The notes under the pieces were generated by a model. The model saw nothing but the letters and a program-made list of their open reading frames with translations. It was not told the DNA's origin and did no database searches. This document shows, one piece after another, positions 1-8,857 of a DNA stretch of 64,000 nucleotides; positions within the stretch are counted from its first letter, which is position 1; each line of letters starts with the position of its first letter. Location: the IMG/VR virus record IMGVR_UViG_3300042319_002138, positions 162,304 through 226,303 of that record. One strand, given 5' to 3'. The stretch is from a virus. Made by a program: the position numbers and the translations under genes.

Positions 1-315
1 GATGGTTCTGGTTTAATTGGTGTTAGTGGTTCTTTTACTGGTGGTACTGTAACAGGACCTACTGAGTTTACAAGTGGTTTATCAGCTGACACAATTTACG
101 CCAATTATTTTATTGGGGACGGTTCTCAGTTAGCTGGGGTAGTTGGTCTTACTTATACCGATTTAGGGTTTACAGTAACATCACCGGCACCCTCAACTAT
201 AAATCAAAATGTAGTTTTACCTTATAATTCAACAGTAACTTATCCAACACCTTTAACAGTTGACCCAGGTTTTTCTGTTACAGTACCATCTGGAACAACA
301 TTATCAGTAATCTAA
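1..315 (+). CDS. Tail-fibre/structural protein, C-terminal end (partial)
   Basis: The reading frame is open from the first base and stops at TAA 313-315, so the gene starts before the window. The visible 104 residues are Gly/Ser/Thr-rich and contain FIGDGSQLAGV, the same kind of motif as YYGDGSGLSNI in the gene at 1131. Such motifs are typical of repetitive phage tail fibres. Two further fibre-like genes follow in the same direction. A role in host adsorption is inferred from composition and neighbours. Confidence 0.75.
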   Translation, partial: DGSGLIGVSGSFTGGTVTGPTEFTSGLSADTIYANYFIGDGSQLAGVVGLTYTDLGFTVTSPAPSTINQNVVLPYNSTVTYPTPLTVDPGFSVTVPSGTTLSVI

Positions 316-360
316 TATATAAAATAATAATAAAATAATAATAAAATAAAAAAAAACAAA

Positions 361-1107
361 ATGAGTCAAATTAATGTAAATACAATAAATTCAGCTGGAG
401 ACCCAAGTATATCAATAAGTGTTCCGTTTAGATATTCATCATCAGTAGCTACAGGTGGTAGTTCTTCAGCTATAGGAAGTTCTGTTACAGCAACAGGTTC
501 TGGTTCACATGCTGAAGGATGGCAAACTTTAGCTTCAGGAAATTTTGGTTCACATGCTGAGGGGTATCAAACTTCAGCAACAACACAATCATCACACACT
601 GAGGGTTCACAAACTTTAGCTTCAGGAAATAACGCACACGCTGAAGGGGAACAAACTATAGCTTCTGGTGCTTCTTCACACGCTGAAGGGGAGGATAGTG
701 TAGCTTCAGGTACTTCTTCACACGCTGAAGGTAAAACTACAATAGCATCGGGAAATTATTCACATTCACAAGGATACCAAACAACAGCGGGAGGTGATTA
801 CTCACACGCGAGTGGTTCTGCTACTATTGCTAGTAATACATCTTCATTTATTCATTGTAATTCTGGTACTGTTGATGCTATTGCTGGAGCCGTTTTGGGT
901 GGTACAAGTAATATTTTAACTAATACAGCTACAAATAGTGCTATTATAGGTGGTAATAATATTACAGGGTCAACATCAAACACAGTTTATGTACCAGAAC
1001 TAGAAGTGACATCAGTTGGTTTTGGTATAATATTACAATCTTCTAATGGTACTAGATATAGAGTAACAGTATCGAATGGTGGTGCATTGACTGTAACAGC
1101 AGCATAA
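361..1107 (+). CDS. Tail-fibre protein with YadA-head-like repeats
   Basis: The 248-residue protein carries about seven repeats of the form SHAEG-x-x-T-x-ASG-x-x between residues about 45 and 150. This is the hallmark of the left-handed beta-roll head of trimeric adhesins (YadA/Hia type), which phages reuse in tail fibres. A Gly/Asn-rich part follows, then a C-terminal segment (ILQSSNGTRYRVTVSNGG) also seen at the ends of phage fibres. There is no signal peptide, consistent with a virion protein rather than a secreted adhesin. The gene sits between two other fibre-like genes. The fold assignment is good; the receptor is unknown. Confidence 0.75.
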   Translation: MSQINVNTINSAGDPSISISVPFRYSSSVATGGSSSAIGSSVTATGSGSHAEGWQTLASGNFGSHAEGYQTSATTQSSHTEGSQTLASGNNAHAEGEQTIASGASSHAEGEDSVASGTSSHAEGKTTIASGNYSHSQGYQTTAGGDYSHASGSATIASNTSSFIHCNSGTVDAIAGAVLGGTSNILTNTATNSAIIGGNNITGSTSNTVYVPELEVTSVGFGIILQSSNGTRYRVTVSNGGALTVTAA

Positions 1108-1130
1108 AATTTATTAATAAAAAGAAAATT

Positions 1131-1622
1131 ATGTCTACACAATACATTATTAATAATAACGACGGTCTATTATCTGGACAAACAATTAGTGGAGATTTAA
1201 CGGTAACTAATTCTTTATCAGCCACAACATATTATGGTGATGGTTCTGGTTTAAGTAACATAGGAGTTAGCCAACCTTATAAAGTTTATACGGCTTTATT
1301 AAATCAGGGTGGTGTTGGTATTGCTCCGACAGCTAGGGTATTAGAGAATACTTTAGGTGTTATAACTTGGGAGTATATCGATGCAGGTATATATTATGGG
1401 ACATTAACTAGTGCTTTTACACCTTCTAGTAGTGCTTTTACTTATGACAAAACAGTTGTGTTTGTACAAAGGTATCTATCTCTTTCTGCCGCAGGAGGTG
1501 GTAAAGATGTTGTTGCGTATAGGGGCAGTGATGAGAGTATTACTGTTGTAACAATGGACAATGTTGATTACATTAATAATGTTTTATATGAACAAGGAAT
1601 AGAAATAAGGTTGTATGATTAA
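1131..1622 (+). CDS. Small tail-fibre-like protein
   Basis: The 163-residue product has an N-terminal low-complexity part with the fibre motif YYGDGSGLSNIG near residues 35-45, shared with the truncated gene at the window start, followed by a Gly/Tyr/Thr-rich beta-like domain. It is the last gene of the fibre run and is followed 10 nt later by a strong intrinsic terminator. I infer a fibre tip or chaperone-like fibre subunit from position; no enzymatic motif is visible. Confidence 0.6.
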   Translation: MSTQYIINNNDGLLSGQTISGDLTVTNSLSATTYYGDGSGLSNIGVSQPYKVYTALLNQGGVGIAPTARVLENTLGVITWEYIDAGIYYGTLTSAFTPSSSAFTYDKTVVFVQRYLSLSAAGGGKDVVAYRGSDESITVVTMDNVDYINNVLYEQGIEIRLYD

Positions 1623-1631
1623 AATATAAAA

Positions 1632-1660
1632 AAACCACAATTAATGTTGTGGTTTTTTTT
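1632..1660. terminator. Intrinsic terminator (bidirectional)
   Basis: ACCACAA pairs with TTGTGGT around a 6-nt loop, flanked by A and T runs on the two sides. It ends the fibre operon and, read the other way, the minus-strand gene at 1662. Confidence 0.85.
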
Positions 1661-1661
1661 A

Positions 1662-2057
1662 TTATGGAACAAATATTTGTAATTGTCCAGCACTTACAGT
1701 AAAATCAGGTTTTTTCATCACGGTGATTGTGACCAGATTCCAATGATTTGTTTCTAATTTTTCAGGATTAATAATAACATTTAAATTATCACCACCTTCT
1801 CTTGAAACTATAAATCTTCTATTAGGTCTTATTTCATTATCTATAATACTATAAATTATTTCATCTTTAGCATCCTCAAGTAGGTTAATAATGTCATAAT
1901 CATATATTTTTTCACCACTCCCGTGTCTCCATTTTCTTTGTGCTGTATGACCACCTGTATCATGATATAAGTCAAAAGTAAAAGTAATTTCACTACTTAA
2001 CTCATGAAATTTTTCTTCCCTTAAGATAGTTTCTTTTATTAAAGATTTAATATTCAT
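1662..2057 (-). CDS. Tagged protein of unknown function
   Basis: The 131-residue product begins MNIKSLIKETILREEKFHEL, a variant of the N-terminal tag MK-x-LIK-x-hLKEE seen in many genes here. The remainder is an alpha/beta domain that I do not recognise. The TATTTATA element lies only 4 nt before the start codon on the minus strand. I infer a virion-packaged cargo protein from the tag alone. Confidence 0.6.
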   Translation of the reverse strand: MNIKSLIKETILREEKFHELSSEITFTFDLYHDTGGHTAQRKWRHGSGEKIYDYDIINLLEDAKDEIIYSIIDNEIRPNRRFIVSREGGDNLNVIINPEKLETNHWNLVTITVMKKPDFTVSAGQLQIFVP

Positions 2058-2061
2058 ATTT

Positions 2062-2076
2062 TATAAATATTTATAT
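2062..2076. promoter_or_regulatory. Overlapping divergent TATTTATA elements
   Basis: TATTTATA reads rightward at 2068-2075 and leftward at 2069-2062, between the divergent genes at 1662 and 2135. It is a candidate bidirectional late promoter. The leftward copy is 4 nt from its ATG. Confidence 0.5.
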
Positions 2077-2134
2077 AAGTATTAAACGATATACTTTTAA
2101 AATAAAATTAATTAAAATTAAAAATAAAAAGGCT

Positions 2135-2464
2135 ATGAAAAAAATTATTGAGTTTGTAAAAAAATATAAAATCTACATTTTATCGGGATTATTATTTATC
2201 TTCTTTTTCCGTTCTTGTATTAAATCAGGTGAGGTAAGAAAGTTGGATAAAATTAAAACTAAAAATGAAAGAGTTATTGATAGTTTAACTTCTGTTGTTA
2301 ACGGACAAAAAGACACTATTAATAATATTTCTGAAGTAATTAGAATGGAAAAAATTAGAGTCCATAGAAATTATGATAATTATATTTCTTCTAAAGACAG
2401 GGGTGACCAATTAATGGAACTCCATATGGTTGTGAAAAAAAATATTAAAGAACTAGAAAAATGA
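2135..2464 (+). CDS. Small membrane-anchored coiled-coil protein
   Basis: The 109 residues comprise a short basic N-terminus, one membrane segment at about 12-28 (IYILSGLLFIFFF) and a charged heptad-rich coiled coil. This layout (N-in/C-out anchor plus periplasmic coiled coil) matches inner-membrane spanins (Rz type), and an amidase gene lies two genes downstream. Its end overlaps the next start (ATGA at 2461). Spanin-like function is an inference; no lipoprotein Rz1 partner is visible. Confidence 0.55.
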   Translation: MKKIIEFVKKYKIYILSGLLFIFFFRSCIKSGEVRKLDKIKTKNERVIDSLTSVVNGQKDTINNISEVIRMEKIRVHRNYDNYISSKDRGDQLMELHMVVKKNIKELEK

Positions 2465-3420
2465 GAAAAATAATTAATTGGGTTAAGGACAACCCAAACA
2501 GAAGTATGTTCTTGTTACCTATTATATTGGTAGCAGGAATTTCTATTTCACACGTTGTTTCTTGGTATGATATTACTAACCCATTTAGTTGGGCAGTTTA
2601 CTTATCAGTCGCTATTGAAATAGGTGCTATGACAGCTTTGGTCGCAGCAACAAATAAAATGAAAGGTGGGGTTTGGTTTATGTTTGGATTGATTACACTA
2701 ATCCAAATGATTGGTAACATATTCTTCTCATTTAAAGAAATTGACGCAAACGGTTCTTTATTTAAATCTTGGGTTGAACTTACGGGTCCACTTTGGGATA
2801 TGATTGGTTCAGATTCTACCGATGTTGTTTCCATGAAAAGATGGTTGGCATTTTTAGAGGGTGGATTACTACCTATTATATCACTAACCTCACTACATTT
2901 CTTTGTTAAGTATGAAAAATCTAATTCCCCAAAAAAGGAAGAGATTTCTCCAAATGAAGAGGTAATTACTGTAAATCAAGTACAAATTGAAGAAACCAAT
3001 TCCCCAAAAGAAGATGAAAACTTGTTTCAAGAAGAGGTTTATTTACCTACAAAGGAAGAGGCTTTAATCGAAATAAATGAGACTCTTAATAAAGAGGTTA
3101 AAAAAGTTTGGGCAAAAGTTGAGGAATTAAGAGAAGAAAGTAAATTACCTGAAACAACAGAAGAGGATGATTCATCTGAACCTACCACTTTAGCTAATTC
3201 TGAATATAGACTAGAAGAAATTAATGAGGAGGATGATGAACAACCATTGTTAGTTGAAGAAGAAAATCCTGAAGATGAAATAATTATTCCCATGACAGGA
3301 GACACTAGAGTAGTTGAAGTTGGAACAGATATTAAAGCTGGAAAAACTTTGGGTGATGAATTAACTAAAAGTTGGAATAGAATAATCAAAAAAAATAACA
3401 CTATCGATAGATTAGGTTAA
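2461..3420 (+). CDS. Multi-pass membrane protein with long acidic tail
   Basis: The first about 155 residues hold four hydrophobic segments (near 15-35, 43-63, 70-90 and 130-147). They are followed by about 160 residues very rich in Glu/Asp/Pro/Thr that look disordered and cytoplasmic. The start overlaps the preceding gene and the stop overlaps the amidase gene start, so the three are probably translationally coupled. I do not recognise the family. A role in lysis control or membrane remodelling is possible from context only. Confidence 0.55.
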   Translation: MRKIINWVKDNPNRSMFLLPIILVAGISISHVVSWYDITNPFSWAVYLSVAIEIGAMTALVAATNKMKGGVWFMFGLITLIQMIGNIFFSFKEIDANGSLFKSWVELTGPLWDMIGSDSTDVVSMKRWLAFLEGGLLPIISLTSLHFFVKYEKSNSPKKEEISPNEEVITVNQVQIEETNSPKEDENLFQEEVYLPTKEEALIEINETLNKEVKKVWAKVEELREESKLPETTEEDDSSEPTTLANSEYRLEEINEEDDEQPLLVEEENPEDEIIIPMTGDTRVVEVGTDIKAGKTLGDELTKSWNRIIKKNNTIDRLG

Positions 3421-4004
3421 TGATTAACGAAATATCATATCTTTTAGGTGAAAATAATTACTACAAACAAACCTACGAAAAAACTCAAATAGTAGTTGGT
3501 CATAATAGTAGAAAAGATATGCGTCACTACCATTCATGGATTAATAGGAGAAATGGTGGTTATAAAAAAACAGCCACCTTCTCAATAGATAAGGATGGTT
3601 CTATTTATAAACATTACGACCCAAAATACTATTCAGATTTTTTAGGTTGTGAACAAGATAAATGTAATATATCAATAGTATTAGTTAACGAAGGTTGGGT
3701 AAAATTAAACGATATGAACGTGTTTGTTGACTGGTTAGGGCATACTTATAGTAAAAATAGTGATTTATTAGAAAAGAATTGGAGGAACTATAAATATTGG
3801 ATAAAATACACCGAAAAACAGTTTGATTCCCTTAATTATTTAATAAATCATTTATGTGAAAACTATAATATTAAAAATAAATTTATTGGTCATAATGTTT
3901 ATGATGAAAATATAGATTTATTTAAAGGAATAACTTTTAGGAGTAATTACTTTAAGGATATAACGGATGTAAGTCCGGCTTTTGAATTTGAAAAAATAAA
4001 ATAA
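3420..4004 (+). CDS. N-acetylmuramoyl-L-alanine amidase (endolysin)
   Basis: The 194-residue protein fits the Amidase_2/PGRP fold. It has a zinc-ligand-like His28 in IVVGHNS, a core strand ATFSIDKDGSIYKHYDP, a NISIVLVNEG strand, and a second His at about 158 in FIGHNVY after a QFDSLNYLINHLC helix. The family cleaves the bond between N-acetylmuramic acid and the stem peptide. It has no signal peptide, as expected for a holin-dependent endolysin. Gene overlaps on both sides place it in one lysis-like operon with the membrane proteins. Confidence 0.75.
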   Translation: MINEISYLLGENNYYKQTYEKTQIVVGHNSRKDMRHYHSWINRRNGGYKKTATFSIDKDGSIYKHYDPKYYSDFLGCEQDKCNISIVLVNEGWVKLNDMNVFVDWLGHTYSKNSDLLEKNWRNYKYWIKYTEKQFDSLNYLINHLCENYNIKNKFIGHNVYDENIDLFKGITFRSNYFKDITDVSPAFEFEKIK

Positions 4005-4005
4005 A

Positions 4006-4557
4006 ATGGATGATAGAAAATTTTTAGACAAAATTAGAAAATTACAAGAAAGTGGTCAAAAAATTGGTCTAACAGAATCTACTGTAGGTAAATCTACATT
4101 AAAAGACTCTAGTTTTAGAAGACTTTTAAAAGAGTACGAGGAAAATACTAATATACAAACAGTTGAACCTGACGAACAAAGAGACGAAGAAAATAAGTTT
4201 AAAGATACTGTATCTAAATTGGTTAAATTTAACCCAATTAAGGTACATAAAGAAAACGTTGAGTGGTCAGGAAATCTTGTAAGAGAAAAGATTCAATGGA
4301 ACTACTCACTAGATGAAAAAATTGGTTGTTATATTCAATCAATGACAGATGGAGGTACTTCAGCACCAATTCAATTAACGGATGATACTTTAGAAGTTAT
4401 TAAAAAACTTAGAGGTTATTATGATGTATGGAGTGATGAATGGTCAGCAAGATTAACGGGTGGTTCAGCAGAAGAAACAACCGAAGAAACACCAGTAGAA
4501 ACTGCACCCACAGAAGCAGGTACAGAAGGTAAAGAAACAGGAGGATTTGGATTTTAA
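4006..4557 (+). CDS. Hypothetical protein
   Basis: The 183-residue product has a charged N-terminal half containing FRRLLKEYEE, a central domain and a Glu/Thr/Pro-rich tail ending GGFGF. The gene is 1 nt after the amidase gene and 2 nt before the next, so it is in the same operon. The internal LKE is reminiscent of the tag described for other proteins but is at residue about 45, not the N-terminus. Function unknown. Confidence 0.5.
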   Translation: MDDRKFLDKIRKLQESGQKIGLTESTVGKSTLKDSSFRRLLKEYEENTNIQTVEPDEQRDEENKFKDTVSKLVKFNPIKVHKENVEWSGNLVREKIQWNYSLDEKIGCYIQSMTDGGTSAPIQLTDDTLEVIKKLRGYYDVWSDEWSARLTGGSAEETTEETPVETAPTEAGTEGKETGGFGF

Positions 4558-4559
4558 TT

Positions 4560-5366
4560 ATGAAAGGTATTAATTTAAAAGACACCATTTTATTTGGTGG
4601 TATTATGTTTTTAATCATTTTACTTATGATGAGTAGATGTGAAAAAACTAAAATGGAAAAAGACTTGTATGAACAAGTTAGAGCAACAAATAAAGAAATT
4701 GTTAAAAACAGTAAACTAATAAAAGAAAAAGACGGGCAATACTCTAAGTTTGTCAATAATTTCAACGACCAAAAAGATTTACTTAAACAATTAAAGGAAG
4801 AAAATAAAGATTTATATAAAACAATCAAAAAAAGTGATGAAAAACTTTTAATGATTAATAATACATTGATTACACTAGAAGGACAAGTTTCGGAAGGTTT
4901 TGGTAAAATTAATCCTAGTGATAGTAATTTAATTGATTTAAAATTAAAATACCCTAACGACAAAGATTGGTTTATTTCTTGGGATGGTACAGTACATAAG
5001 AAGACAGCTTTCTATAAAGGTGACTGGACTTTTGGTAAATTACCTTTACAGATTATTTTAACTGAAACAGATAAAGGTATATGGAATAGTAGATTAATTG
5101 GACCAGAATGGTTAAAGGTTGATAAAATGGAGGTTAATGCTATTAAACCTGAAGACATTACATCACCATATGTACCACAACCACGTAATTTTGGACTTAT
5201 GTTAGGTGGTGGTTATGTAAAAGGATTTGCTAATCCAACAACTAACGCACTTTCAATAGGTATAGGTGGGTTCTTTAAAAATCATTCAGTAATAGTTAAT
5301 GGAACAACTAATAGTACGATAGGCTTTAATTATTATTACAGATTTGTTACTTTTAAGAAAAAATAA
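4560..5366 (+). CDS. Membrane-anchored coiled-coil protein, spanin-like candidate
   Basis: The 268 residues show a membrane anchor at about 10-23 (ILFGGIMFLIILLMM), a coiled coil at about 30-105, and a Gly-rich, alternating beta C-terminal part (FGLMLGGGYV, LSIGIGGFF, TIGFNYYYRF) that resembles outer-membrane beta segments. A protein anchored in the inner membrane whose far end resembles outer-membrane strands would suit a one-piece spanin. That idea is inference from topology and from the neighbouring amidase. Confidence 0.5.
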   Translation: MKGINLKDTILFGGIMFLIILLMMSRCEKTKMEKDLYEQVRATNKEIVKNSKLIKEKDGQYSKFVNNFNDQKDLLKQLKEENKDLYKTIKKSDEKLLMINNTLITLEGQVSEGFGKINPSDSNLIDLKLKYPNDKDWFISWDGTVHKKTAFYKGDWTFGKLPLQIILTETDKGIWNSRLIGPEWLKVDKMEVNAIKPEDITSPYVPQPRNFGLMLGGGYVKGFANPTTNALSIGIGGFFKNHSVIVNGTTNSTIGFNYYYRFVTFKKK

Positions 5367-5371
5367 TTGTC

Positions 5372-5698
5372 ATGAGTAGTAATTTACAGGTTAAAAGATT
5401 AATAGAAGAAATACAAGAAAACAGTCACAAAAAAGTTATTGTTTACGCATTAGATGGTTGTCCAGCGTGTGAAGAGTTTAAAAGTAAGATTGATAAAATA
5501 GGTCTTGTTTTTGAAAATATCGGTATGGATGGTAACGACGTTATGTGGAAAATGTTAAGTGAAAAAGGTGGTAGTGACTTTGTTCCACAAGTTGAAGTGG
5601 AGGGTTATTTGATTAAAGAGGAAGAATATGAAACTGTTAATGAGTTGGTTAGTAAGACCTTATCGAGACTCTTAGAACGAAAAATTATAATTAAATAA
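5372..5698 (+). CDS. Glutaredoxin-like protein
   Basis: The 108-residue protein has a thioredoxin-fold start (KKVIVYALDGC), the redox motif C30-P-A-C33 and a cis-Pro region (DFVPQVEVEG), all characteristic of glutaredoxins. Phage glutaredoxins commonly supply electrons to ribonucleotide reductase; no reductase gene is in this window, so the partner is not shown. It is the last gene before a terminator. Confidence 0.8.
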   Translation: MSSNLQVKRLIEEIQENSHKKVIVYALDGCPACEEFKSKIDKIGLVFENIGMDGNDVMWKMLSEKGGSDFVPQVEVEGYLIKEEEYETVNELVSKTLSRLLERKIIIK

Positions 5699-5708
5699 TT
5701 AAAAAATT

Positions 5709-5738
5709 AAAACCACTTAAAATTTAGGTGGTTTTTTT
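5709..5738 (+). terminator. Intrinsic terminator
   Basis: AACCAC and GTGGTT form a stem around an AT-rich loop, followed by seven T residues. It closes the operon that starts at 2135. Confidence 0.8.
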
Positions 5739-5750
5739 ATGCTCAGAAGA

Positions 5751-5758
5751 TATTTATC
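5751..5758 (+). promoter_or_regulatory. TATTTATC element
   Basis: A one-mismatch copy of the recurrent TATTTATA element, just after the terminator and 35 nt before the ATG at 5794. Confidence 0.4.
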
Positions 5759-5793
5759 TAATAAATAATAATCGATTATTAAAAAAACACAAA

Positions 5794-5958
5794 ATGGCAA
5801 AGGTATTAAGATACAATGAAGAAGAATTCGTAACTCTATTAGAGAACATCGTAAAAAGAGTTAAAAAAGAACAAATGTTAGAAGAGGCTAGAAAAAATAG
5901 AAAAGCTAACCTATCTGAAAATTTCAATAGACTTAGAGAAAGAAGAAGTCGTAATTAA
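5794..5958 (+). CDS. Small basic protein
   Basis: I start the gene at the ATG giving MAKVLRYNEEEF rather than 66 nt upstream, because the upstream stretch overlaps the terminator and promoter-like element. The 54 residues are charged, helical and end in an Arg-rich tail (RLRERRSRN). The gene directly precedes a tagged protein gene. Function unknown. Confidence 0.6.
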   Translation: MAKVLRYNEEEFVTLLENIVKRVKKEQMLEEARKNRKANLSENFNRLRERRSRN

Positions 5959-5960
5959 TA

Positions 5961-6230
5961 ATGAAAAGTCTTATTAAACAAGTCCTTAAGGAAGAACTAA
6001 CTCGTGCCGATAAAGCTGAAATTAAAAAAATAGCAAGGACCGAGTTTGAAGACATGCTTAAAAGTTCCAACATCAAATCAAAGATAGAGGATATTGTTAA
6101 AAAACAACTTAAAAACGATAAAGCAACCCAAAAAGAAGTTGCTGATATCACACAAAAAGTATTAGTACAATTCTATAAAACCCTTTGGACTAGAAGAAGT
6201 TTTTGGGCTAATAAATTAGATAACATATAA
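5961..6230 (+). CDS. Tagged small protein
   Basis: The 89-residue product begins MKSLIKQVLKEELTRADK, one of the clearest examples of the N-terminal tag with an L-K-E site. The rest is a Lys-rich helical protein of about 75 residues, resembling the small basic internal head proteins of T4 in size and charge. Its stop overlaps the next start. DNA association inside the capsid is an inference. Confidence 0.65.
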   Translation: MKSLIKQVLKEELTRADKAEIKKIARTEFEDMLKSSNIKSKIEDIVKKQLKNDKATQKEVADITQKVLVQFYKTLWTRRSFWANKLDNI

Positions 6231-7858
6231 TGTCATATAATTTAATTAATAGAGACCCAATAGCTAAAGTAGGGATGAGAATCCGTATGGGTGAATTTGA
6301 TGCCAACAATCCATCTAAAAAAAATTCTGAATGGAAACCTGATGTAAGTGCAGTAAAAAAAGATTTAGAAGGTACTATATATAAAATAGATGACATTGGT
6401 ACCTTACATGTTAAGTGGGACAACGGGAGTACAATGGGGATTATACCTAATATAGACACTTATACGTTATTACCATCTTTAAAAGACCAGGTAGATTTTA
6501 ATGTTTTTGAGGCTGAAGATAAACCTATTTTAAATAATAGTAAGGCAACTCCAGCAGGAAAAAATCTATCAAAAAAGTTTAAAGCACCAATGAAAAAACT
6601 TGGTGTAAAATCTGAATCTGAGGAAAAAAATCTATCAAAAGAGGTTGATTGTGAAATGTGTGACCATTCTTGGGACATAGAACCAAAAGAAAAACACCCA
6701 TACTTATGTCATGATTGTGGTTACGATAACAAATCTAAAAAATATAACTACAAAGAACTTGAAAACTTTCGGAAGAAACATAAAAAAGAGGGTGAGTTAG
6801 AAGAAACTATGACAGCCGGTGGAGGAAATGGTTTAGCTGGTGCATCAGGTTATGCATTTACAGGTTCATTAGGTGGTACCAAAAAAACAAACGAAAACAA
6901 AATCATTAAAGTAAAAGATTTAATGAAAGAAGAAACTACCACAAGTGCTATTTCAGCAACGGTAGATTTTGTGGTAGCTAATTTATTGGGTTGGGGTACA
7001 AAGGAGGATATGAGTCCACCTTGGCCTTCACCTAAAAGAAAAGCTGATAATAATGAAATAGAAGATTGGTGGTGGCAAAAAATACCAACATACAATGGTG
7101 GTGTTATAACAGACCCTTATGCCAAAACAAACGAAACTTGGGACGACGACCAATTAGAGGTTCATATTGACGGTGATATGACGCAATTTCAAAAAGACGT
7201 TTATAAAAACCCTAAAAAATATAAACAATCTGTTATTACAATTGACAAGGGGTTTGACCTTAACGTTAGTCCACCAAATAATGATTGGAAAACATCATTA
7301 CAAAAAGGGGTAACTTTAAAAAACCAAAAATCAGAAGAACCCGCTGAACATTTTCGTAATAGACACTATTCAAGAACCATCAAGAAAGAAGAGGTATCTA
7401 ATTTTGTAAATGATTTACTTTCAGAATCTAAGAAAAAAGAAAAGGAAAAAGAGGATTTAGAAGAAACAACAACATTTGGTTCTGTATTTGGTGGTGGTTT
7501 CCCTGTAGGTCCTGCTTTTGCAGCTAAGAAAGGGAAATGGACACCATCTAAAAAACCTATATGGAAAGGTGGTAAAATCATCCAAAGATTAGATAATACT
7601 GGTATTCTAGGTGAAAACACTTTATTTACTGAAATAAATAAAATTAAGTTTGTCCCAAAAGGAGGTAAATTTGTTAAGATTAAAGACAAATGTGCTAAAT
7701 ATAATAACCAACCATGGTGTAGTCAGGGAGCAATAGATAAACCTTTAGAACTTAGTAATAATACCTTTGAAAGTATTAAAAAAGTCTCTAAAGAAACTGG
7801 TTTACCTTTTAATATTATCTTAGATAAAATCAAATTAAAGATACTAAACAATAAATAA
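6230..7858 (+). CDS. Large hypothetical protein with a zinc-ribbon motif
   Basis: The 542-residue protein has an N-terminal beta domain, a four-Cys zinc-ribbon-like segment (CEMC followed after about 20 residues by CHDC), Gly-rich linkers, and an internal tag-like segment NKIIKVKDLMKEETTT near residue 225. A second Gly-rich linker precedes the C-terminal domain. It is co-directional with, and overlaps, the tagged gene upstream. The alternation of domains and Gly/Lys linkers suggests a virion protein assembled or cleaved in pieces. No enzymatic motif is visible. Confidence 0.6.
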   Translation: MSYNLINRDPIAKVGMRIRMGEFDANNPSKKNSEWKPDVSAVKKDLEGTIYKIDDIGTLHVKWDNGSTMGIIPNIDTYTLLPSLKDQVDFNVFEAEDKPILNNSKATPAGKNLSKKFKAPMKKLGVKSESEEKNLSKEVDCEMCDHSWDIEPKEKHPYLCHDCGYDNKSKKYNYKELENFRKKHKKEGELEETMTAGGGNGLAGASGYAFTGSLGGTKKTNENKIIKVKDLMKEETTTSAISATVDFVVANLLGWGTKEDMSPPWPSPKRKADNNEIEDWWWQKIPTYNGGVITDPYAKTNETWDDDQLEVHIDGDMTQFQKDVYKNPKKYKQSVITIDKGFDLNVSPPNNDWKTSLQKGVTLKNQKSEEPAEHFRNRHYSRTIKKEEVSNFVNDLLSESKKKEKEKEDLEETTTFGSVFGGGFPVGPAFAAKKGKWTPSKKPIWKGGKIIQRLDNTGILGENTLFTEINKIKFVPKGGKFVKIKDKCAKYNNQPWCSQGAIDKPLELSNNTFESIKKVSKETGLPFNIILDKIKLKILNNK

Positions 7859-7861
7859 AGA

Positions 7862-7869
7862 TATTTATA
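7862..7869 (+). promoter_or_regulatory. TATTTATA element
   Basis: Exact copy, 14 nt before the ATG at 7884. Confidence 0.5.
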
Positions 7870-7883
7870 ATAAAAACATAGAC

Positions 7884-8852
7884 ATGTCAAATAAGATTAA
7901 TAAACTAGTTAAAAAGAACTTAAATACTTTACTTGAAACTAAAGGATTTGAGGATATGGAAGTTGCTTTTGGTGTTAAACACAAAAGTGATAACCTTTCT
8001 GACGCTGAAAAAGGCCAATTTGGTTCAATGGAGTCAATCCAAGACAAAGAAAGTGGTGTTGTTAAATTAGGTACTTCTACTGTACAACCAGCATTAAATA
8101 AAGTACATAAAGAAGATGTGAAAGATGCTGAAGAGTATTACAAAATGGTTTTGGATAGAATGAGAAACTTCCAAAAGACAGATACTTCTGAACCATCACA
8201 AATTGGTGAGGCTTTTAAACCTAAAAAGGTTAATAGAGAAGATGACCAAACAAAAGATTATGATGTATATGATACTGAAGCTTTAGGACCTGGTATGTTA
8301 GCACTAAAATATGATAATGAAGGAACACCTGTTCACGATGAATTCGTGAAAAGACAAGATGAGTTAAACGGTAACGACTCTACATATCTAAAATTAAGAG
8401 GTTATTCAGAAAAGTATTTAAAACACAAATACGGAACACCTGATGAATACCACTACTCACCAAAAGTTAGAACAACTGATAAACCTATTGCTGAATCAGA
8501 TAAAAAATACTCTGACGTTATTGAAGAAAATATATTCAAAACAAAAAGTAAGATAACATCAAAAGAACAGGTTATTAGATTAACAGAAAAGTTACCTTCT
8601 AGAGTTAAGATTGATGAGACAGTATTTGCTGTTACTGACGGTAATAACTATTATAGATTGATTTGGGAAGGTGAAGAAGACGGTGAAGCGGTTATTACAC
8701 ACGAAAAAAATACTAAGGTAGTTAGTGAGTCGATTGATAAAATGAAACATTTGTGGGGTTATAAAGCATCGGATTCTATTTCCACTAAAAACATTGTTAA
8801 AGAAAACGAAGAAGATAAGTTTAAAACATTATTTAGACAAATGAAAAAATAA
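7884..8852 (+). CDS. Hypothetical virion-associated protein
   Basis: The 322-residue product begins MSNKINKLVKKNLNTLLETK, a weak relative of the N-terminal tag. Most of it is highly charged. A compact domain near 190-260 has several Tyr/Val strands (KIDETVFAVTDGNNYYRLIWEG) and resembles small phage domains that bind other structural proteins. The family is not recognised. It is followed 5 nt later by a membrane protein gene. Confidence 0.5.
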   Translation: MSNKINKLVKKNLNTLLETKGFEDMEVAFGVKHKSDNLSDAEKGQFGSMESIQDKESGVVKLGTSTVQPALNKVHKEDVKDAEEYYKMVLDRMRNFQKTDTSEPSQIGEAFKPKKVNREDDQTKDYDVYDTEALGPGMLALKYDNEGTPVHDEFVKRQDELNGNDSTYLKLRGYSEKYLKHKYGTPDEYHYSPKVRTTDKPIAESDKKYSDVIEENIFKTKSKITSKEQVIRLTEKLPSRVKIDETVFAVTDGNNYYRLIWEGEEDGEAVITHEKNTKVVSESIDKMKHLWGYKASDSISTKNIVKENEEDKFKTLFRQMKK

Positions 8853-8857
8853 TCACT

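Noticed and set aside
361-1107. CRISPR array or tandem-repeat locus from the repeated TCACACGCTGAAGG segments
   Set aside because: The repeats are in frame and encode the SHAEG beta-roll of a fibre protein; there are no unique spacers of constant length.
3039-3401. Minus-strand ORF of 120 codons
   Set aside because: It mirrors the Glu-rich tail of the plus-strand membrane protein and gives a Ser/Leu-rich product with no own signals.
4409-4963. Minus-strand ORF of 184 codons
   Set aside because: It is the antisense shadow of two well-spaced plus-strand genes and consists mostly of Leu/Ser/Ile.
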